From an uncultured Eubacteriales bacterium (GTDB lineage Bacteria; Bacillota; Clostridia; Lachnospirales; Bianqueaceae): a DNA stretch of 42,383 nucleotides. How positions within the stretch are numbered: the stretch's first letter is position 1; every line of letters starts with the position of its first letter. Below the pieces are notes generated by a model. That model had not been told where the DNA came from. It saw only the letters and a program-made list of their open reading frames with translations, and searched no databases. The stretch covers positions 1 through 42,383 of the forward strand of contig CACZRP010000045.1 in assembly GCA_902783575.1 (NCBI GenBank), in the 5' to 3' direction. This document shows positions 24,314-32,531 of the stretch, in pieces. The translations under genes and the position numbers were made by a program.

Positions 24314-24342
24314 ATTATAGTAACAATCGCGGAGAATGGGAA
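24314..24342 (-). promoter_or_regulatory. Predicted promoter of the XRE-MFS-ATPase operon
   Basis: TATAAT on the minus strand (24314-24319) has a moderate -35 TTCCCA (24337-24342) 17 bp upstream. It lies 30 bp before the XRE-TPR start codon. Confidence 0.55.
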
Positions 24343-24389
24343 GATACTACTAATACTATTTGGATGATTTTTTCTATACCAACAGTATG

Positions 24390-24469
24390 GTTTTTTGCCA
24401 GCCAGGGCTTCCGCCCATGGTTTCAGCCATGGCCTTAGCCATTGCCTTGGCAATTGCCAAACAAAAAAC
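24390..24469. repeat. Palindromic module with 12-bp tandem repeats
   Basis: GTTTTTTG (24390-24397) and CAAAAAAC (24462-24469) are inverted and enclose a region full of small dyads. Inside are three imperfect 12-bp tandem units starting CCATGG, CCATGG and CCATTG (24415-24450) and a partial fourth, plus the perfect 14-bp palindrome TTGGCAATTGCCAA. The T side adjoins the ptsI terminator. It contains no convincing gene. Confidence 0.6.
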
Positions 24470-24511
24470 GGGACGAGGGAAAAACGATGCTCGTCGTTTC
24501 TCACTCGTCCC
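24463..24511 (-). terminator. Intrinsic terminator of ptsI
   Basis: On the minus strand GGGACGAG (24504-24511) pairs with CTCGTCCC (24470-24477), and an inner AAACGA/TCGTTT pair extends the hairpin. A run of six T (24463-24468) follows at once. It lies 30 bp after the ptsI stop. Confidence 0.75.
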
Positions 24512-24540
24512 ATTGATGTTGCTTTAGGGTCTGTCAGATC

Positions 24541-26196
24541 TTACCACTCCAGCTTTTCCAGATTGCAAAGCTGTGCGATGGACTTGCGGATCTCTGCACG
24601 AAGAGGCAGCACGGAAGAGGGGCTCACAGAGAGCTCATCAATGCCGATGGCAAGGAAGGTGGGCAGGAGGCTCACATCCGCGCCCAGCTCGCCGCAGATA
24701 CCGATCCAGATTCCATTCTCATGGGCTGCATCCGCCGCCATTTTCAGGGCGCGCAGCACGGCGGGATGATGAGGATCAAAGAACTTGCCCAGATCATTGG
24801 CCTGACGGTCGCAGGCCAGGGTATACTGGGTCAGATCGTTGGTACCGACGGAGAAGAAATCCACTTCCTTCGCCAGATTGGAGGCCATGAAGACAGAAGC
24901 CGGCGTCTCGATCATGATACCGATCTCCGTATCCGGATTGAAGGGGATGCCTTCTTCCTTCAGCTCTTTCATCACTGCGGCACAGGCCCGTTTGCATTCG
25001 CGGACTTCCCAGACGGAAGTGATCATCGGGAACATGATGGCCACCTTGCCATAGGCGGAGGCGCGGTACAGGGCACGCAGCTGGGTACGGAAGACCTCCG
25101 GACGGTTCAGGCAGATACGGATGGCGCGAACGCCCAGGGCCGGGTTTTCTTCTTTCTGAAGATTGAAGTAGGGGACCTGCTTATCAGCTCCGATGTCCAG
25201 GGCACGGATGATGACCCGTTTGCCTTCCATGGCGGCAGCTACCGCTTTGTAGGCTTCGAACTGTTCATCCTCGGTGGGATAATCATCGGATTTCAGGTAC
25301 AGGAATTCGGAACGGAAAAGGCCGATGCCCTGACCGTCGTTGCTCTTGACAGCGGCCACATCATCGGGAGAGCCGATGTTGCAGTACAGCTTGATCTTGC
25401 GGCCGTCCAGGGTCACGTCTTCCTGGCCGCGCATGGTCTCCATGAGCTTCTTCATTTCCTGCTGCTTTTCATACTTGTCACGCAGGGCCTGCAGGGTCAG
25501 CTCATCGGGATCGAGAATGATCTGTCCGGTCTCGCCATCCACATAGCACTCGCGGCCCTGATAGGCTTCCACCAGCTCAGCACCGGCGCCGCAGATGGCC
25601 GGGATGCCCATGGTGCGGGCCAGAATGGCGGTATGGCCATTGCTGGAGCCTTCCCGAAGGACAAAGCCGGAGATCTTGCTCTTGTCGAGCTGCAGCGTCT
25701 CGGAGGGTGCCAGATCATCGGCTGCCAGGACCACGGGAACATCGGAATCGATGCCGCCGTCCACGACGCCCATCAGATTGTTGAGAATTCGCTGGGATAC
25801 ATCACGGATATCCGCGGCACGGGCCTGCATGTAGGCATCGTCCATGGCCGCAAACATGGCTGCGAACTGCTCGCCGGCTTCCTTGACGGCGTATTCCGCG
25901 TTGCAGTTCTCGCCCTCCAGGCAGTCGTTGATGCACTCGACAAAGTCGTCATCTTCCACAAACATCGCGTGGGTTTCAAAAAGGATTGCGCTTTCGTCGC
26001 CGGCTTCCTCGCGGGCTTTTTCAGCCAGGACTTCCAGCTGCTCAATGGATTTTTTCTTGGCTTCTTCCAAACGGCTCTTTTCAGCATCCAGATCGGCACC
26101 TTCAACTTTGACAACCGTGGTATCCGGTTTTTTATAGAAGTAAAGAGGGCCTTTGACAACGCCGCGGGAAACACCCTTGCCTTGAATTAAAATCAT
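24541..26196 (-). CDS. ptsI: PTS enzyme I (phosphoenolpyruvate-protein phosphotransferase)
   Basis: Enzyme I takes phosphate from phosphoenolpyruvate and passes it to HPr, the first step of all PTS sugar uptake. The 551-residue protein shows the phospho-His in GSSNGHTAILAR (His188, equivalent to E. coli His189). The PEP-binding barrel has LYLKSDDYPTEDEQFEAY, GVRAIRICLNRPEVF and MIETPASVFMASNLAKEVDFFSVGTNDL, and the active-site Cys lies in GICGELG. The ATG at 26196 is chosen because AAGGAG is 9 bp upstream; an ATG 9 nt earlier abuts that site. It is separated from ptsH by a hairpin terminator whose T run lies directly before the ribosome site. Confidence 0.95.
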   Translation of the reverse strand: MILIQGKGVSRGVVKGPLYFYKKPDTTVVKVEGADLDAEKSRLEEAKKKSIEQLEVLAEKAREEAGDESAILFETHAMFVEDDDFVECINDCLEGENCNAEYAVKEAGEQFAAMFAAMDDAYMQARAADIRDVSQRILNNLMGVVDGGIDSDVPVVLAADDLAPSETLQLDKSKISGFVLREGSSNGHTAILARTMGIPAICGAGAELVEAYQGRECYVDGETGQIILDPDELTLQALRDKYEKQQEMKKLMETMRGQEDVTLDGRKIKLYCNIGSPDDVAAVKSNDGQGIGLFRSEFLYLKSDDYPTEDEQFEAYKAVAAAMEGKRVIIRALDIGADKQVPYFNLQKEENPALGVRAIRICLNRPEVFRTQLRALYRASAYGKVAIMFPMITSVWEVRECKRACAAVMKELKEEGIPFNPDTEIGIMIETPASVFMASNLAKEVDFFSVGTNDLTQYTLACDRQANDLGKFFDPHHPAVLRALKMAADAAHENGIWIGICGELGADVSLLPTFLAIGIDELSVSPSSVLPLRAEIRKSIAQLCNLEKLEW

Positions 26197-26217
26197 AAGA
26201 TTCATCTCCTTATAGTG

Positions 26218-26259
26218 AAAAAGCTGATGCCTGCTTTAAAAGCGAGGCATCGGCTTTTT
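26218..26259 (-). terminator. Hairpin terminator/attenuator between ptsH and ptsI
   Basis: A 15-bp stem with one G-U pair (26218-26232 with 26245-26259) closes on a loop that itself pairs (GCTTT/AAAGC). On the minus strand a T run ends it. The ptsI Shine-Dalgarno follows within about 10 bp, so read-through would set the ptsH:ptsI ratio. The plus strand also has a T run. Confidence 0.8.
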
Positions 26260-26280
26260 TCATTGCTTCTGGTGACTGAC

Positions 26281-26541
26281 TTACAGATTCTCTTTAAAGA
26301 ACTGTTCCAGGGCTGCAGCAGCTGCTGCCTCATCGCCGCCTTCGCAGCCGATGGTGACTTCGTCGCCGGCCTTGACGCCCAGGCCCATCAGCTTCATCAG
26401 CTGGGAAGCCTTAACGGTGTTTCCGCCCTTGGTCAGGTACACGGTGGTTCCCTCGAAGGACTTGGCAAGCTTAGCCAGCAGTCCGGCCGGACGGGCATGG
26501 ATACCGATGGGATCCTGAATGAGATACTTGAATTCTGTCAT
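26281..26541 (-). CDS. ptsH: PTS phosphocarrier protein HPr
   Basis: HPr carries phosphate from enzyme I to sugar-specific IIA domains. The 86-residue protein has the active site GIHARPAG with His15 and Arg17. The regulatory region that in Bacillus reads LKSIMGVMSLG (Ser46) reads VKASQLMKLMGLG here. Ser46 is present by number, but aligning the flanking TV and MxLG residues puts Gln47 in the Ser46 site and the Ser one place earlier. Phosphorylation by HPr kinase may therefore be weak or absent. It follows the IIBCA gene by 23 bp and precedes ptsI in the same direction. A good ribosome site (AGGAGG-like) precedes the ATG. Confidence 0.95.
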   Translation of the reverse strand: MTEFKYLIQDPIGIHARPAGLLAKLAKSFEGTTVYLTKGGNTVKASQLMKLMGLGVKAGDEVTIGCEGGDEAAAAAALEQFFKENL

Positions 26542-26564
26542 GATGTTTTTCCTCCTATAAAGAA

Positions 26565-28433
26565 TTATTGATGAATAGTTACATTTTCATAGTCATCGCT
26601 GTTGGTCAGCAGAGTAACAACCACATCCGGATGACCGGCTGCTTTGATTTTTTCCTTGCTGAACTTCACCAGCGGCTGTCCGGCCTTGACCTGATCGCCT
26701 TCGGCCACCAGCACTTCAAAACCATCGCCGTTCATGGCTACGGTATCCACACCAATGTGGATCAGCAGTTCCATATCCTCAGCACCGGTGATGCCGATGG
26801 CATGTTTGGACTCAGCCACGGAAGAAATCTCGCCGTCGTAGGGAGCTACGACCACTTCCGCCTCTGGCCAGATGCCAACGCCTTCACCCAGCACGCCAGC
26901 CGCGAAGGTCTGGTCCGGAATCTCGGTGTAAGGAATCACTTTGCCGGCCACGGGAGCTTTGATTTCGCCTGCGGAGCAGGAGATGACGGTATTGGTGGGA
27001 ACTTCGATCTTGGCTTCAGGAGCCTTGACCTCGGCCTTGGCTGCCTCAGCGGGAGCAGCAGCGGCTGCCGGTGCATCTTCTTTCCAGATGAACCAGGTCA
27101 GTAAGGCGGCAACGCCGGCAGAAATAAGCAGCTCTACCAGATATAAAGGAACATTATTGACTGCGGGAATGGCGGGAATACCGGTTACACCATAAACCGG
27201 AGCGCCCAGTCCGAACAGAGCGCCGAACAGAGAACCCACAGCGCCGCCGGCCATACCGCAAAGGAAGGGCTTCATGAAACGGAAGTTGATACCGAAGATG
27301 GCAGGCTCGGTAATACCCAGAGAAGCGGAAAGGGAAGCGGGAAGAGCCACAGATTTGGTCTTCTGGTTTCTAACCTTCAGAGCCACCGCAAGGCAGGCGC
27401 CGAACTGAGCGAAGTTCGCGGCGGATGCGATGGGCATCCAGGTGTTCAGACCGGTCTGAGCAATCATACCGGCTTCGATGACGTTGTACATGTGGTGCAG
27501 ACCCATGACAACGGTCCAGGGGTAGATGGCGCCCATAACCACAGCACCGGGCAGGCTGCTTGCCAGCCACTTGGCGCCGGCCAGCACCCAGTTCTCCAGC
27601 AGAGAGAAGATGGGGCCGATGATGGTGAAGGTAATGAAGGCAGTGATGAGAACGGTGCACAGAGGAGTAACGAAGAGATCGATCATCTCCGGCACCTTCT
27701 TGTGCAGCCATTTTTCAACGGTTGACATCAATAGGACGGCCAGGATTACCGGGATAACATGTCCCTGATAACCCACCTGCTGGACATTAAAGAAGAACAG
27801 GTGCCATGTTGGTATTTCGCCGGCCGCGTAGTTACCCACGGTCCAGGCATTGATCAGTGCCGGATGAACCATCATCAGACCGATGACGGCACCCAGGAAA
27901 ATATTGCCGCCGAAGACTCTGGCCGAAGAGATGGCAACCAGAACAGGAAGCAGAGCAAAGGCGGTATTGGCCACCAGATCAAGGAAAGAGAACCAGTCGC
28001 TCTGACCAAAGGCAGGCCAGAACTTCGGAATGGCTTCCACAAGACCCATCATCAGACCGGAAGCTACGATCGCTGGAAGGATCGGTACGAATACATCGCC
28101 CGGGACCTTCAGGATTCTTCTCCACAGGGGATCCTTCGCGGCAGCCGCTGCCTTGACATCTGCCTTTGAAGCTGCTGTCAGGCCGGTAACTGCCAGAAAC
28201 TCATCATACACCTTGTTAACGGTGCCGGTTCCGATGATCAGCTGCAGCTGACCATTGGACTCGAACATACCCTTGACTCCGTCGATGTTCTCCAACACAG
28301 CCTTGTTGACCTTGGCGTTGTCAGCGATGACCAGACGAAGTCTTGTCGCACAGTGAGCGGCACTGACGACGTTGCCGGCTCCTCCAATGTTGGCAACGAT
28401 CTCTTCCGCGCACTTTCTGTAATCGAGCGCCAT
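26565..28433 (-). CDS. PTS beta-glucoside/sucrose-type transporter subunit IIBCA
   Basis: The 622-residue permease imports a sugar and phosphorylates it. Domain order is IIB (1-85, phospho-Cys28 in HCATRLRLV), IIC (about 105-460, roughly ten membrane helices, with VMGLHHMYNVIEAGM and ITEPAIFGINFRF) and a C-terminal glucose-type IIA (about 480-622, phospho-His559 in LLIHIGVDTVAMNG). A linker rich in Ala/Pro/Glu joins IIC to IIA. The family covers sucrose, trehalose and beta-glucoside PTS; the neighbouring amylosucrase-like enzyme and LacI regulator favour sucrose. AAAGGAGG lies 7-8 bp before the ATG, and a cre-like box overlaps the promoter. ptsH follows directly. Confidence 0.9.
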   Translation of the reverse strand: MALDYRKCAEEIVANIGGAGNVVSAAHCATRLRLVIADNAKVNKAVLENIDGVKGMFESNGQLQLIIGTGTVNKVYDEFLAVTGLTAASKADVKAAAAAKDPLWRRILKVPGDVFVPILPAIVASGLMMGLVEAIPKFWPAFGQSDWFSFLDLVANTAFALLPVLVAISSARVFGGNIFLGAVIGLMMVHPALINAWTVGNYAAGEIPTWHLFFFNVQQVGYQGHVIPVILAVLLMSTVEKWLHKKVPEMIDLFVTPLCTVLITAFITFTIIGPIFSLLENWVLAGAKWLASSLPGAVVMGAIYPWTVVMGLHHMYNVIEAGMIAQTGLNTWMPIASAANFAQFGACLAVALKVRNQKTKSVALPASLSASLGITEPAIFGINFRFMKPFLCGMAGGAVGSLFGALFGLGAPVYGVTGIPAIPAVNNVPLYLVELLISAGVAALLTWFIWKEDAPAAAAAPAEAAKAEVKAPEAKIEVPTNTVISCSAGEIKAPVAGKVIPYTEIPDQTFAAGVLGEGVGIWPEAEVVVAPYDGEISSVAESKHAIGITGAEDMELLIHIGVDTVAMNGDGFEVLVAEGDQVKAGQPLVKFSKEKIKAAGHPDVVVTLLTNSDDYENVTIHQ

Positions 28434-28469
28434 AATACTGCCTCCTTTTAAGTTGACATTTAGGAATAA

Positions 28470-28499
28470 ATTATAATGAAACGATTGTAATCGTTTTCA
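28470..28499 (-). promoter_or_regulatory. IIBCA promoter -10 with overlapping cre box / LacI-type operator
   Basis: TATAAT on the minus strand (28470-28475) has no good -35. Immediately upstream, minus-strand TGAAAACGATTACA (28486-28499) fits the CcpA cre consensus TGWAANCGNTNWCA at all fixed positions. The same bases lie in a wider perfect dyad AAACGATT-GT-AATCGTTT (28479-28496), which could equally be the operator of the local LacI regulator. Confidence 0.7.
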
Positions 28500-28613
28500 T
28501 TCCTTCAATAACTATAATTCTTTCTACATATTATGTAAATATGGCAATATCTATGAATTTCTTTTGGTGATTTTGTACATTTCCACTACTTGTATTTGAG
28601 GCAGGGAAGGGGA

Positions 28614-29438
28614 TCACAATCCCAGTTTTTCAAAGGCAATTGCAAGGCCGTCTTCCTGGACCGAGGGACAGACATAATCGCTGTGAGACTTGATCACAGG
28701 ATCCCCGTTGGCCATGCAGACACTGTACCCGACAGTATCGATCATCTCCAGATCATTCATGCTGTCGCCAAAGCCATAGGTATCTTTGACGTCAACACCC
28801 AGATAGTCGCAGACCCTCAGGATTCCCCGGCCTTTGTCGAAGGCCCGGTTAATCAGCTCACCGTTCAGGCAGCCATGGGCCGCCACAGTCTGGCATACGA
28901 AGGAAAAATCCTTCTCCACCAGTAAGCGGGCCTTGTCCAGCTGTTCTTTCTCGAGACACATGAACACGATCTTGTAGATGGGACATCCGTCGTATTCCTT
29001 CATGGGACGAATCCCGAGATCCTCGGCCAGAGCCTTGCGCCAGCGCTCGATCTCCGAATTGCCTCCGTCGGTGCTTTTCAGGAATTCCCCCAGATCCTCG
29101 TCGCCGAAGGTCTGGTCCCGGCCTTCAATGGTGCAGAAGACGCCGCTTTCGTGCAAAGCGTCCAGGGCCAGCTTGAACTGCTCATGGTCCATGGGCTGGT
29201 CGTAGATTACCTTCCCGTCCACCATGATAAAGCCTCCGGCGGAACCAATGAATCCATCAAAGCCGTATTTTAGGACGGGAGCCAGCATTCCCCGGTTGCG
29301 GCCGGTGCACAGGAACACTTTATGTCCCTTGGCCTGGGCTTTGCGGATTGCCTGAAGAGCGCTTTCGGGCGGGACATTGCTGCCGGCCGGCGTCAAAGTC
29401 CCGTCGATGTCAAGAAAGATCAGCTTTTTGTCTGCCAT
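28614..29438 (-). CDS. HAD-family hydrolase, Cof-type (HAD-IIB) phosphatase
   Basis: This is a predicted sugar-phosphate phosphatase of 274 residues. The HAD motifs are complete: motif I DIDGTLT (residues 10-16), motif II LCTGRNRG (about 58-65), motif III Lys near the middle and motif IV GFGDSMNDLEM (about 218-228). The Cof/IIB cap lies between II and III. It sits between the LacI gene and the IIBCA gene in the sugar locus, with a 12-bp gap to LacI. A role in removing phosphate from a PTS-made sugar phosphate or preventing its toxic build-up is plausible. No sequence feature proves the substrate. Confidence 0.87.
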   Translation of the reverse strand: MADKKLIFLDIDGTLTPAGSNVPPESALQAIRKAQAKGHKVFLCTGRNRGMLAPVLKYGFDGFIGSAGGFIMVDGKVIYDQPMDHEQFKLALDALHESGVFCTIEGRDQTFGDEDLGEFLKSTDGGNSEIERWRKALAEDLGIRPMKEYDGCPIYKIVFMCLEKEQLDKARLLVEKDFSFVCQTVAAHGCLNGELINRAFDKGRGILRVCDYLGVDVKDTYGFGDSMNDLEMIDTVGYSVCMANGDPVIKSHSDYVCPSVQEDGLAIAFEKLGL

Positions 29439-29450
29439 GTTTGACTCCTT

Positions 29451-30437
29451 TTAAATTGAGTTTCCTTCCACGAAGGTATATCCCAGCATGGTATGTATGG
29501 AGGGAAGCCTGTCATCGGATTTTTCTCCGATCCGCCGAAGCAGCTGCCGGGCGGCCTCCCTGCCGCATTCGCTCTGATAAAGCCGGACGGTGGTCAGGGC
29601 AGGAGAGGAGATCCGGTTGGCTTCGTCATTGCCGATGCCCGCAATACTGGCCTGCTCAGGCACAGGGATGCCAGCTTCCTTCAGCGCCAGCATGGCGCCA
29701 TGGGCGATGGTGGCCGTAGCGCAGAGAACCCCGTCAGGCTGATAGTCTTCAAGGATATTCTTCATGCACTGGTAGCCGCTTTCCACGGAAAACTCGGCCC
29801 TGCGGACCGGAATGTTCTCAGAAGGGATGTCATACCTTTTTAGGGTGTCGAAGACCCCCAGACGCCGGTTCAGTCCCACGGCGGGATCCTTTTCCGATAC
29901 CCCGATATAGGCAAAGCGCTTTCTTCCGGCCTGAATCATCCGCTCTGTGAGAACCGCCATGGCGTGATAGTCATCATGGAAGATGCAGTCAATACTGGGA
30001 TAATACTGTCCGGTGATCACTACCGGCACGTTCATTTCCCGATATCTTTTTTCCTTTTCCGGGGTCACGGAAGTGGCCATGATAATCAGCCCCGCCAGCT
30101 GGTAAGCTTCCATGCGGGACAGATATTCTTCCTCCCGCTCGTCGCTCTCGTCGGTGCAGCCGAGCAGAGTCAGATAATGTTCCCGGGAAAGGACTTCATT
30201 GATACCGGAGAGCACTTCGCCCACCGAAATTGAATGGATCTTCGGAACGATGACCCCCACCTGAGACACATGGCCCTTGCGAAGATCTCTGGCCAGCCGG
30301 TTCGGGTTGTAATTCGTTTCCTCGATTACTTTCCTTATACGTTCCTGTTTTTCCGCGCTTAAGGAACCTCCGTTGAAATAGCGGCTGATGGCTGCAGGTG
30401 AAACACCAGCCAGCGCAGCAATTTCCTTCAGGTTCAT
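29451..30437 (-). CDS. LacI-family transcriptional regulator of the sugar locus
   Basis: The 328-residue protein starts with a LacI HTH (LKEIAALAGVSPAAISRYFNGGSLS, residues 3-27) and hinge helix (NRLARDLRKG), followed by a periplasmic-binding-protein-like effector domain (about 58-328). The hinge Leu-type residues and VGVIVPKIHS linker are typical. The order amylosucrase-like enzyme, LacI, HAD and PTS makes this a local regulator, probably of ScrR type, and the dyad at 28479-28496 is a candidate operator. The gap to the GH13 gene is 8 bp. The effector is likely the PTS product or free sugar, which is inference. Confidence 0.88.
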   Translation of the reverse strand: MNLKEIAALAGVSPAAISRYFNGGSLSAEKQERIRKVIEETNYNPNRLARDLRKGHVSQVGVIVPKIHSISVGEVLSGINEVLSREHYLTLLGCTDESDEREEEYLSRMEAYQLAGLIIMATSVTPEKEKRYREMNVPVVITGQYYPSIDCIFHDDYHAMAVLTERMIQAGRKRFAYIGVSEKDPAVGLNRRLGVFDTLKRYDIPSENIPVRRAEFSVESGYQCMKNILEDYQPDGVLCATATIAHGAMLALKEAGIPVPEQASIAGIGNDEANRISSPALTTVRLYQSECGREAARQLLRRIGEKSDDRLPSIHTMLGYTFVEGNSI

Positions 30438-30445
30438 GGTCTTGC

Positions 30446-32284
30446 CTATCCTTTGTCTCCAGTGATCAGCCAGCAGAAGTCATAGCCTTTCAGCTGCACT
30501 CCGTTGGCAGGTCTTGCCTCGCCTGTCATCATATCTGTATAGCTTTCTGGCTCGTTCAGCCAGGCAGTCTGATCGTCCGGTGAGAAATTGAACAGAGCGA
30601 CGAGCTTCTGTCCTTCGTAATAACGGCCAATGGCCAGAATGCAGTCGTTGTAGGGCTCCATGGTCCACACATCGGCGTCCGCGTCGAAGACACGGGTGTT
30701 GAAGCGGATATTTTCCAGCTTCCGAAGGGCCTCGTAAATCCGGCCTTCCACGGTTCCCGTATCGTGGCGGTGCGCCGCTTTCTGCCAGTCAAAGGCGCCT
30801 CTGTGGAGGTACCGGCTGTCCTCCTGCTTGAAGGGATCCTGATGATAAGACCAGTCATTGAACTGGGCCACTTCATCGCCGGAATAGAGCACCGGGATAC
30901 CGCTCTGGGTCAGCAGGAAGGCGTGCAGGGTGATATCCAGCCGCAGGGCCTTTTCCAAAGCTTCCTGATTCTGCATCTGCAGGGCGCCTTCGACGCCGCA
31001 GAGAGAGGCGGTGGTTCCGCACAGTCTTGCGTCGCCCAGTCTCGGATCATTATTGTAGAGCTCGCCCCGGGCGATGCTTCCCGGGAACATGCCCTGGAAA
31101 TAGTCATTCAGGAATTTCTTGTGGGGGACCTCCTGCATGCCAAACCGGGCCAGGAAAGGATAGTCCAGACCCCAGCCAATATCATCGTGGCAGCGCAGAT
31201 AGTTGAGGAAGGTATAAACCTTGGGAAGAGCGAAGACGGAATCCATCTGATGCCGCAGCAGGCGGACATCGTGGGTGGCCACGGTATGCCAGGTGCTGGC
31301 CATGGTGGTTACGTTGTACAGCATATGGCATTCGGGCTTTTCGACGGTGCCGAAATAGGGAACCACCTTGGAGGGCTCCATGACCACTTCGCCCAGAAGC
31401 AGCATGCCCGGGCAGACAATCTCGCCCGCCAGGCGCATCATGCGGACCAGCGTATGAACCTTGGGCAGATTGCGGCAGCTGGTTCCCAGCTCCTTCCAGA
31501 TATAAGGGGTGGCGTCCAGACGGATGATATCCACACCCTGGTTGCACAGATAGAGCATATTCTCGGTCATGTCGTTGAAGACCGTCGGATTGGCGTAGTT
31601 CAGATCCCACTGGTAGGGGTAGAAGGTGGTCATGACAACCTTCTTTGCCTCCTCGCACCAGGAGAAATTGCCCGGCGCGGTGGTGGGGAAGACCTGGGGA
31701 ACGGTGCATTCATACTGATAGGGGATGGCCCAGTCATCAAAGAAGAAATACCGGTCCTGGTATTCCTTTTCGCCGGCCCGGGCCCGTTTGGCCCACTCAT
31801 GATCCTCGGAGGTATGATTCATGACGAAATCCAGGCACACGGACATGCCGCGCCGGTGGCAGTCATCGGAAAGATCGGCCAGATCCTCCATGGTTCCCAG
31901 CTCCGGCTGTACCTTGCGGAAATCCGCCACGGCATAGCCGCCGTCGCTGCGGTCTTTGGGACTTTCCAGCAGCGGCATCAGATGGACGTAGTTAATTCCG
32001 GACTCTTCCAGATAATCCAGATGTTCCTTCACACCCTTCAGCGTACCGCCGAAGCACTGGGTATACATCAGCACGCCCAGGGTATTCTTATCCCTGTACC
32101 AATCCGGAAAAACCTCGCGCCCGGCGTCGATGTCCTTCAGTTCCTGGCGGCGCTCCTTGTACATGCGCTGAAGCATGCTGATAAAATACTCATAGGCATG
32201 GGCGTCCTGATACATTTCCATATACAGCCAGCGGAGTTCATCCTCTCTGGCCTTCAGTCTGGAATCGAAAATTGGATCCGTCAT
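30446..32284 (-). CDS. GH13 amylosucrase/sucrose-hydrolase-like enzyme (subfamily 4-like)
   Basis: The 612-residue protein has the full GH13 barrel: SDGGYAVADFRKVQPELGTMEDL, CLDFVMNHTSEDHEWAKRAR, nucleophile Asp257 in IIRLDATPYIWKELG, acid/base Glu299 in LLGEVVM, and the third acid Asp367 in CHDDIGW. APGNFSW, TTFYPYQWDLNYANP and the GTSCRNLP segment are typical of amylosucrases and sucrose hydrolases rather than alpha-amylases. These enzymes split sucrose, transferring or releasing glucose. There is no signal peptide. Because the adjacent PTS would deliver sucrose 6-phosphate, the true substrate is an open question. AAAAGGAGG lies 7-8 bp before the ATG. It leads the minus-strand operon with LacI and HAD. 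Confidence 0.85.
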   Translation of the reverse strand: MTDPIFDSRLKAREDELRWLYMEMYQDAHAYEYFISMLQRMYKERRQELKDIDAGREVFPDWYRDKNTLGVLMYTQCFGGTLKGVKEHLDYLEESGINYVHLMPLLESPKDRSDGGYAVADFRKVQPELGTMEDLADLSDDCHRRGMSVCLDFVMNHTSEDHEWAKRARAGEKEYQDRYFFFDDWAIPYQYECTVPQVFPTTAPGNFSWCEEAKKVVMTTFYPYQWDLNYANPTVFNDMTENMLYLCNQGVDIIRLDATPYIWKELGTSCRNLPKVHTLVRMMRLAGEIVCPGMLLLGEVVMEPSKVVPYFGTVEKPECHMLYNVTTMASTWHTVATHDVRLLRHQMDSVFALPKVYTFLNYLRCHDDIGWGLDYPFLARFGMQEVPHKKFLNDYFQGMFPGSIARGELYNNDPRLGDARLCGTTASLCGVEGALQMQNQEALEKALRLDITLHAFLLTQSGIPVLYSGDEVAQFNDWSYHQDPFKQEDSRYLHRGAFDWQKAAHRHDTGTVEGRIYEALRKLENIRFNTRVFDADADVWTMEPYNDCILAIGRYYEGQKLVALFNFSPDDQTAWLNEPESYTDMMTGEARPANGVQLKGYDFCWLITGDKG

Positions 32285-32300
32285 AGACGATTCCTCCTTT

Positions 32301-32352
32301 TGATAACGATTTCACATGTTTCTATTATATATGTATAGATTGATCTTTGCAA
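32301..32352 (-). promoter_or_regulatory. Promoter of the GH13-LacI-HAD operon with cre box
   Basis: On the minus strand TTGCAA (-35, 32347-32352) and TATAAT (-10, 32324-32329) are separated by 17 bp. Just downstream, minus-strand TGAAATCGTTATCA (32301-32314) fits the cre consensus TGWAANCGNTNWCA at every fixed position, placing it over the predicted start of transcription, where CcpA would block initiation or elongation. Confidence 0.75.
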
Positions 32353-32531
32353 TCCAAAAATCCACGGGTACTTTTGTGCAGAAGTGACAAGAAGAAGCGC
32401 AGCGGCCCTGCCGAAAAGGCCGGCTTTCGAAGAAATCTTTTGACATATTTTTCTGTGGCAGTTTCCTTAGAACTATAGTATAATCAGGGATATTTTCTGC
32501 CTGAAATAATTGATAATAGAAAGACTGACAA

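Noticed and set aside
24721..26190. 489-codon open frame on the plus strand opposite ptsI
   Set aside because: It lies fully antisense to a complete, well-conserved ptsI. Its protein is rich in His, Gly and Gln as expected of a codon-bias shadow, and it has no ribosome site.
30764..32338. 524-codon plus-strand frame opposite the GH13 gene
   Set aside because: It is antisense to a gene whose catalytic residues are all present, and its composition is low-complexity Gly/His/Ile.
32440..32484. TTGACA (32440-32445) as the -35 of the SLC13-type gene
   Set aside because: The only good -10 (TATAAT, 32479-32484) is 33 bp away, far beyond a usable spacer. Only the -10 can be supported.
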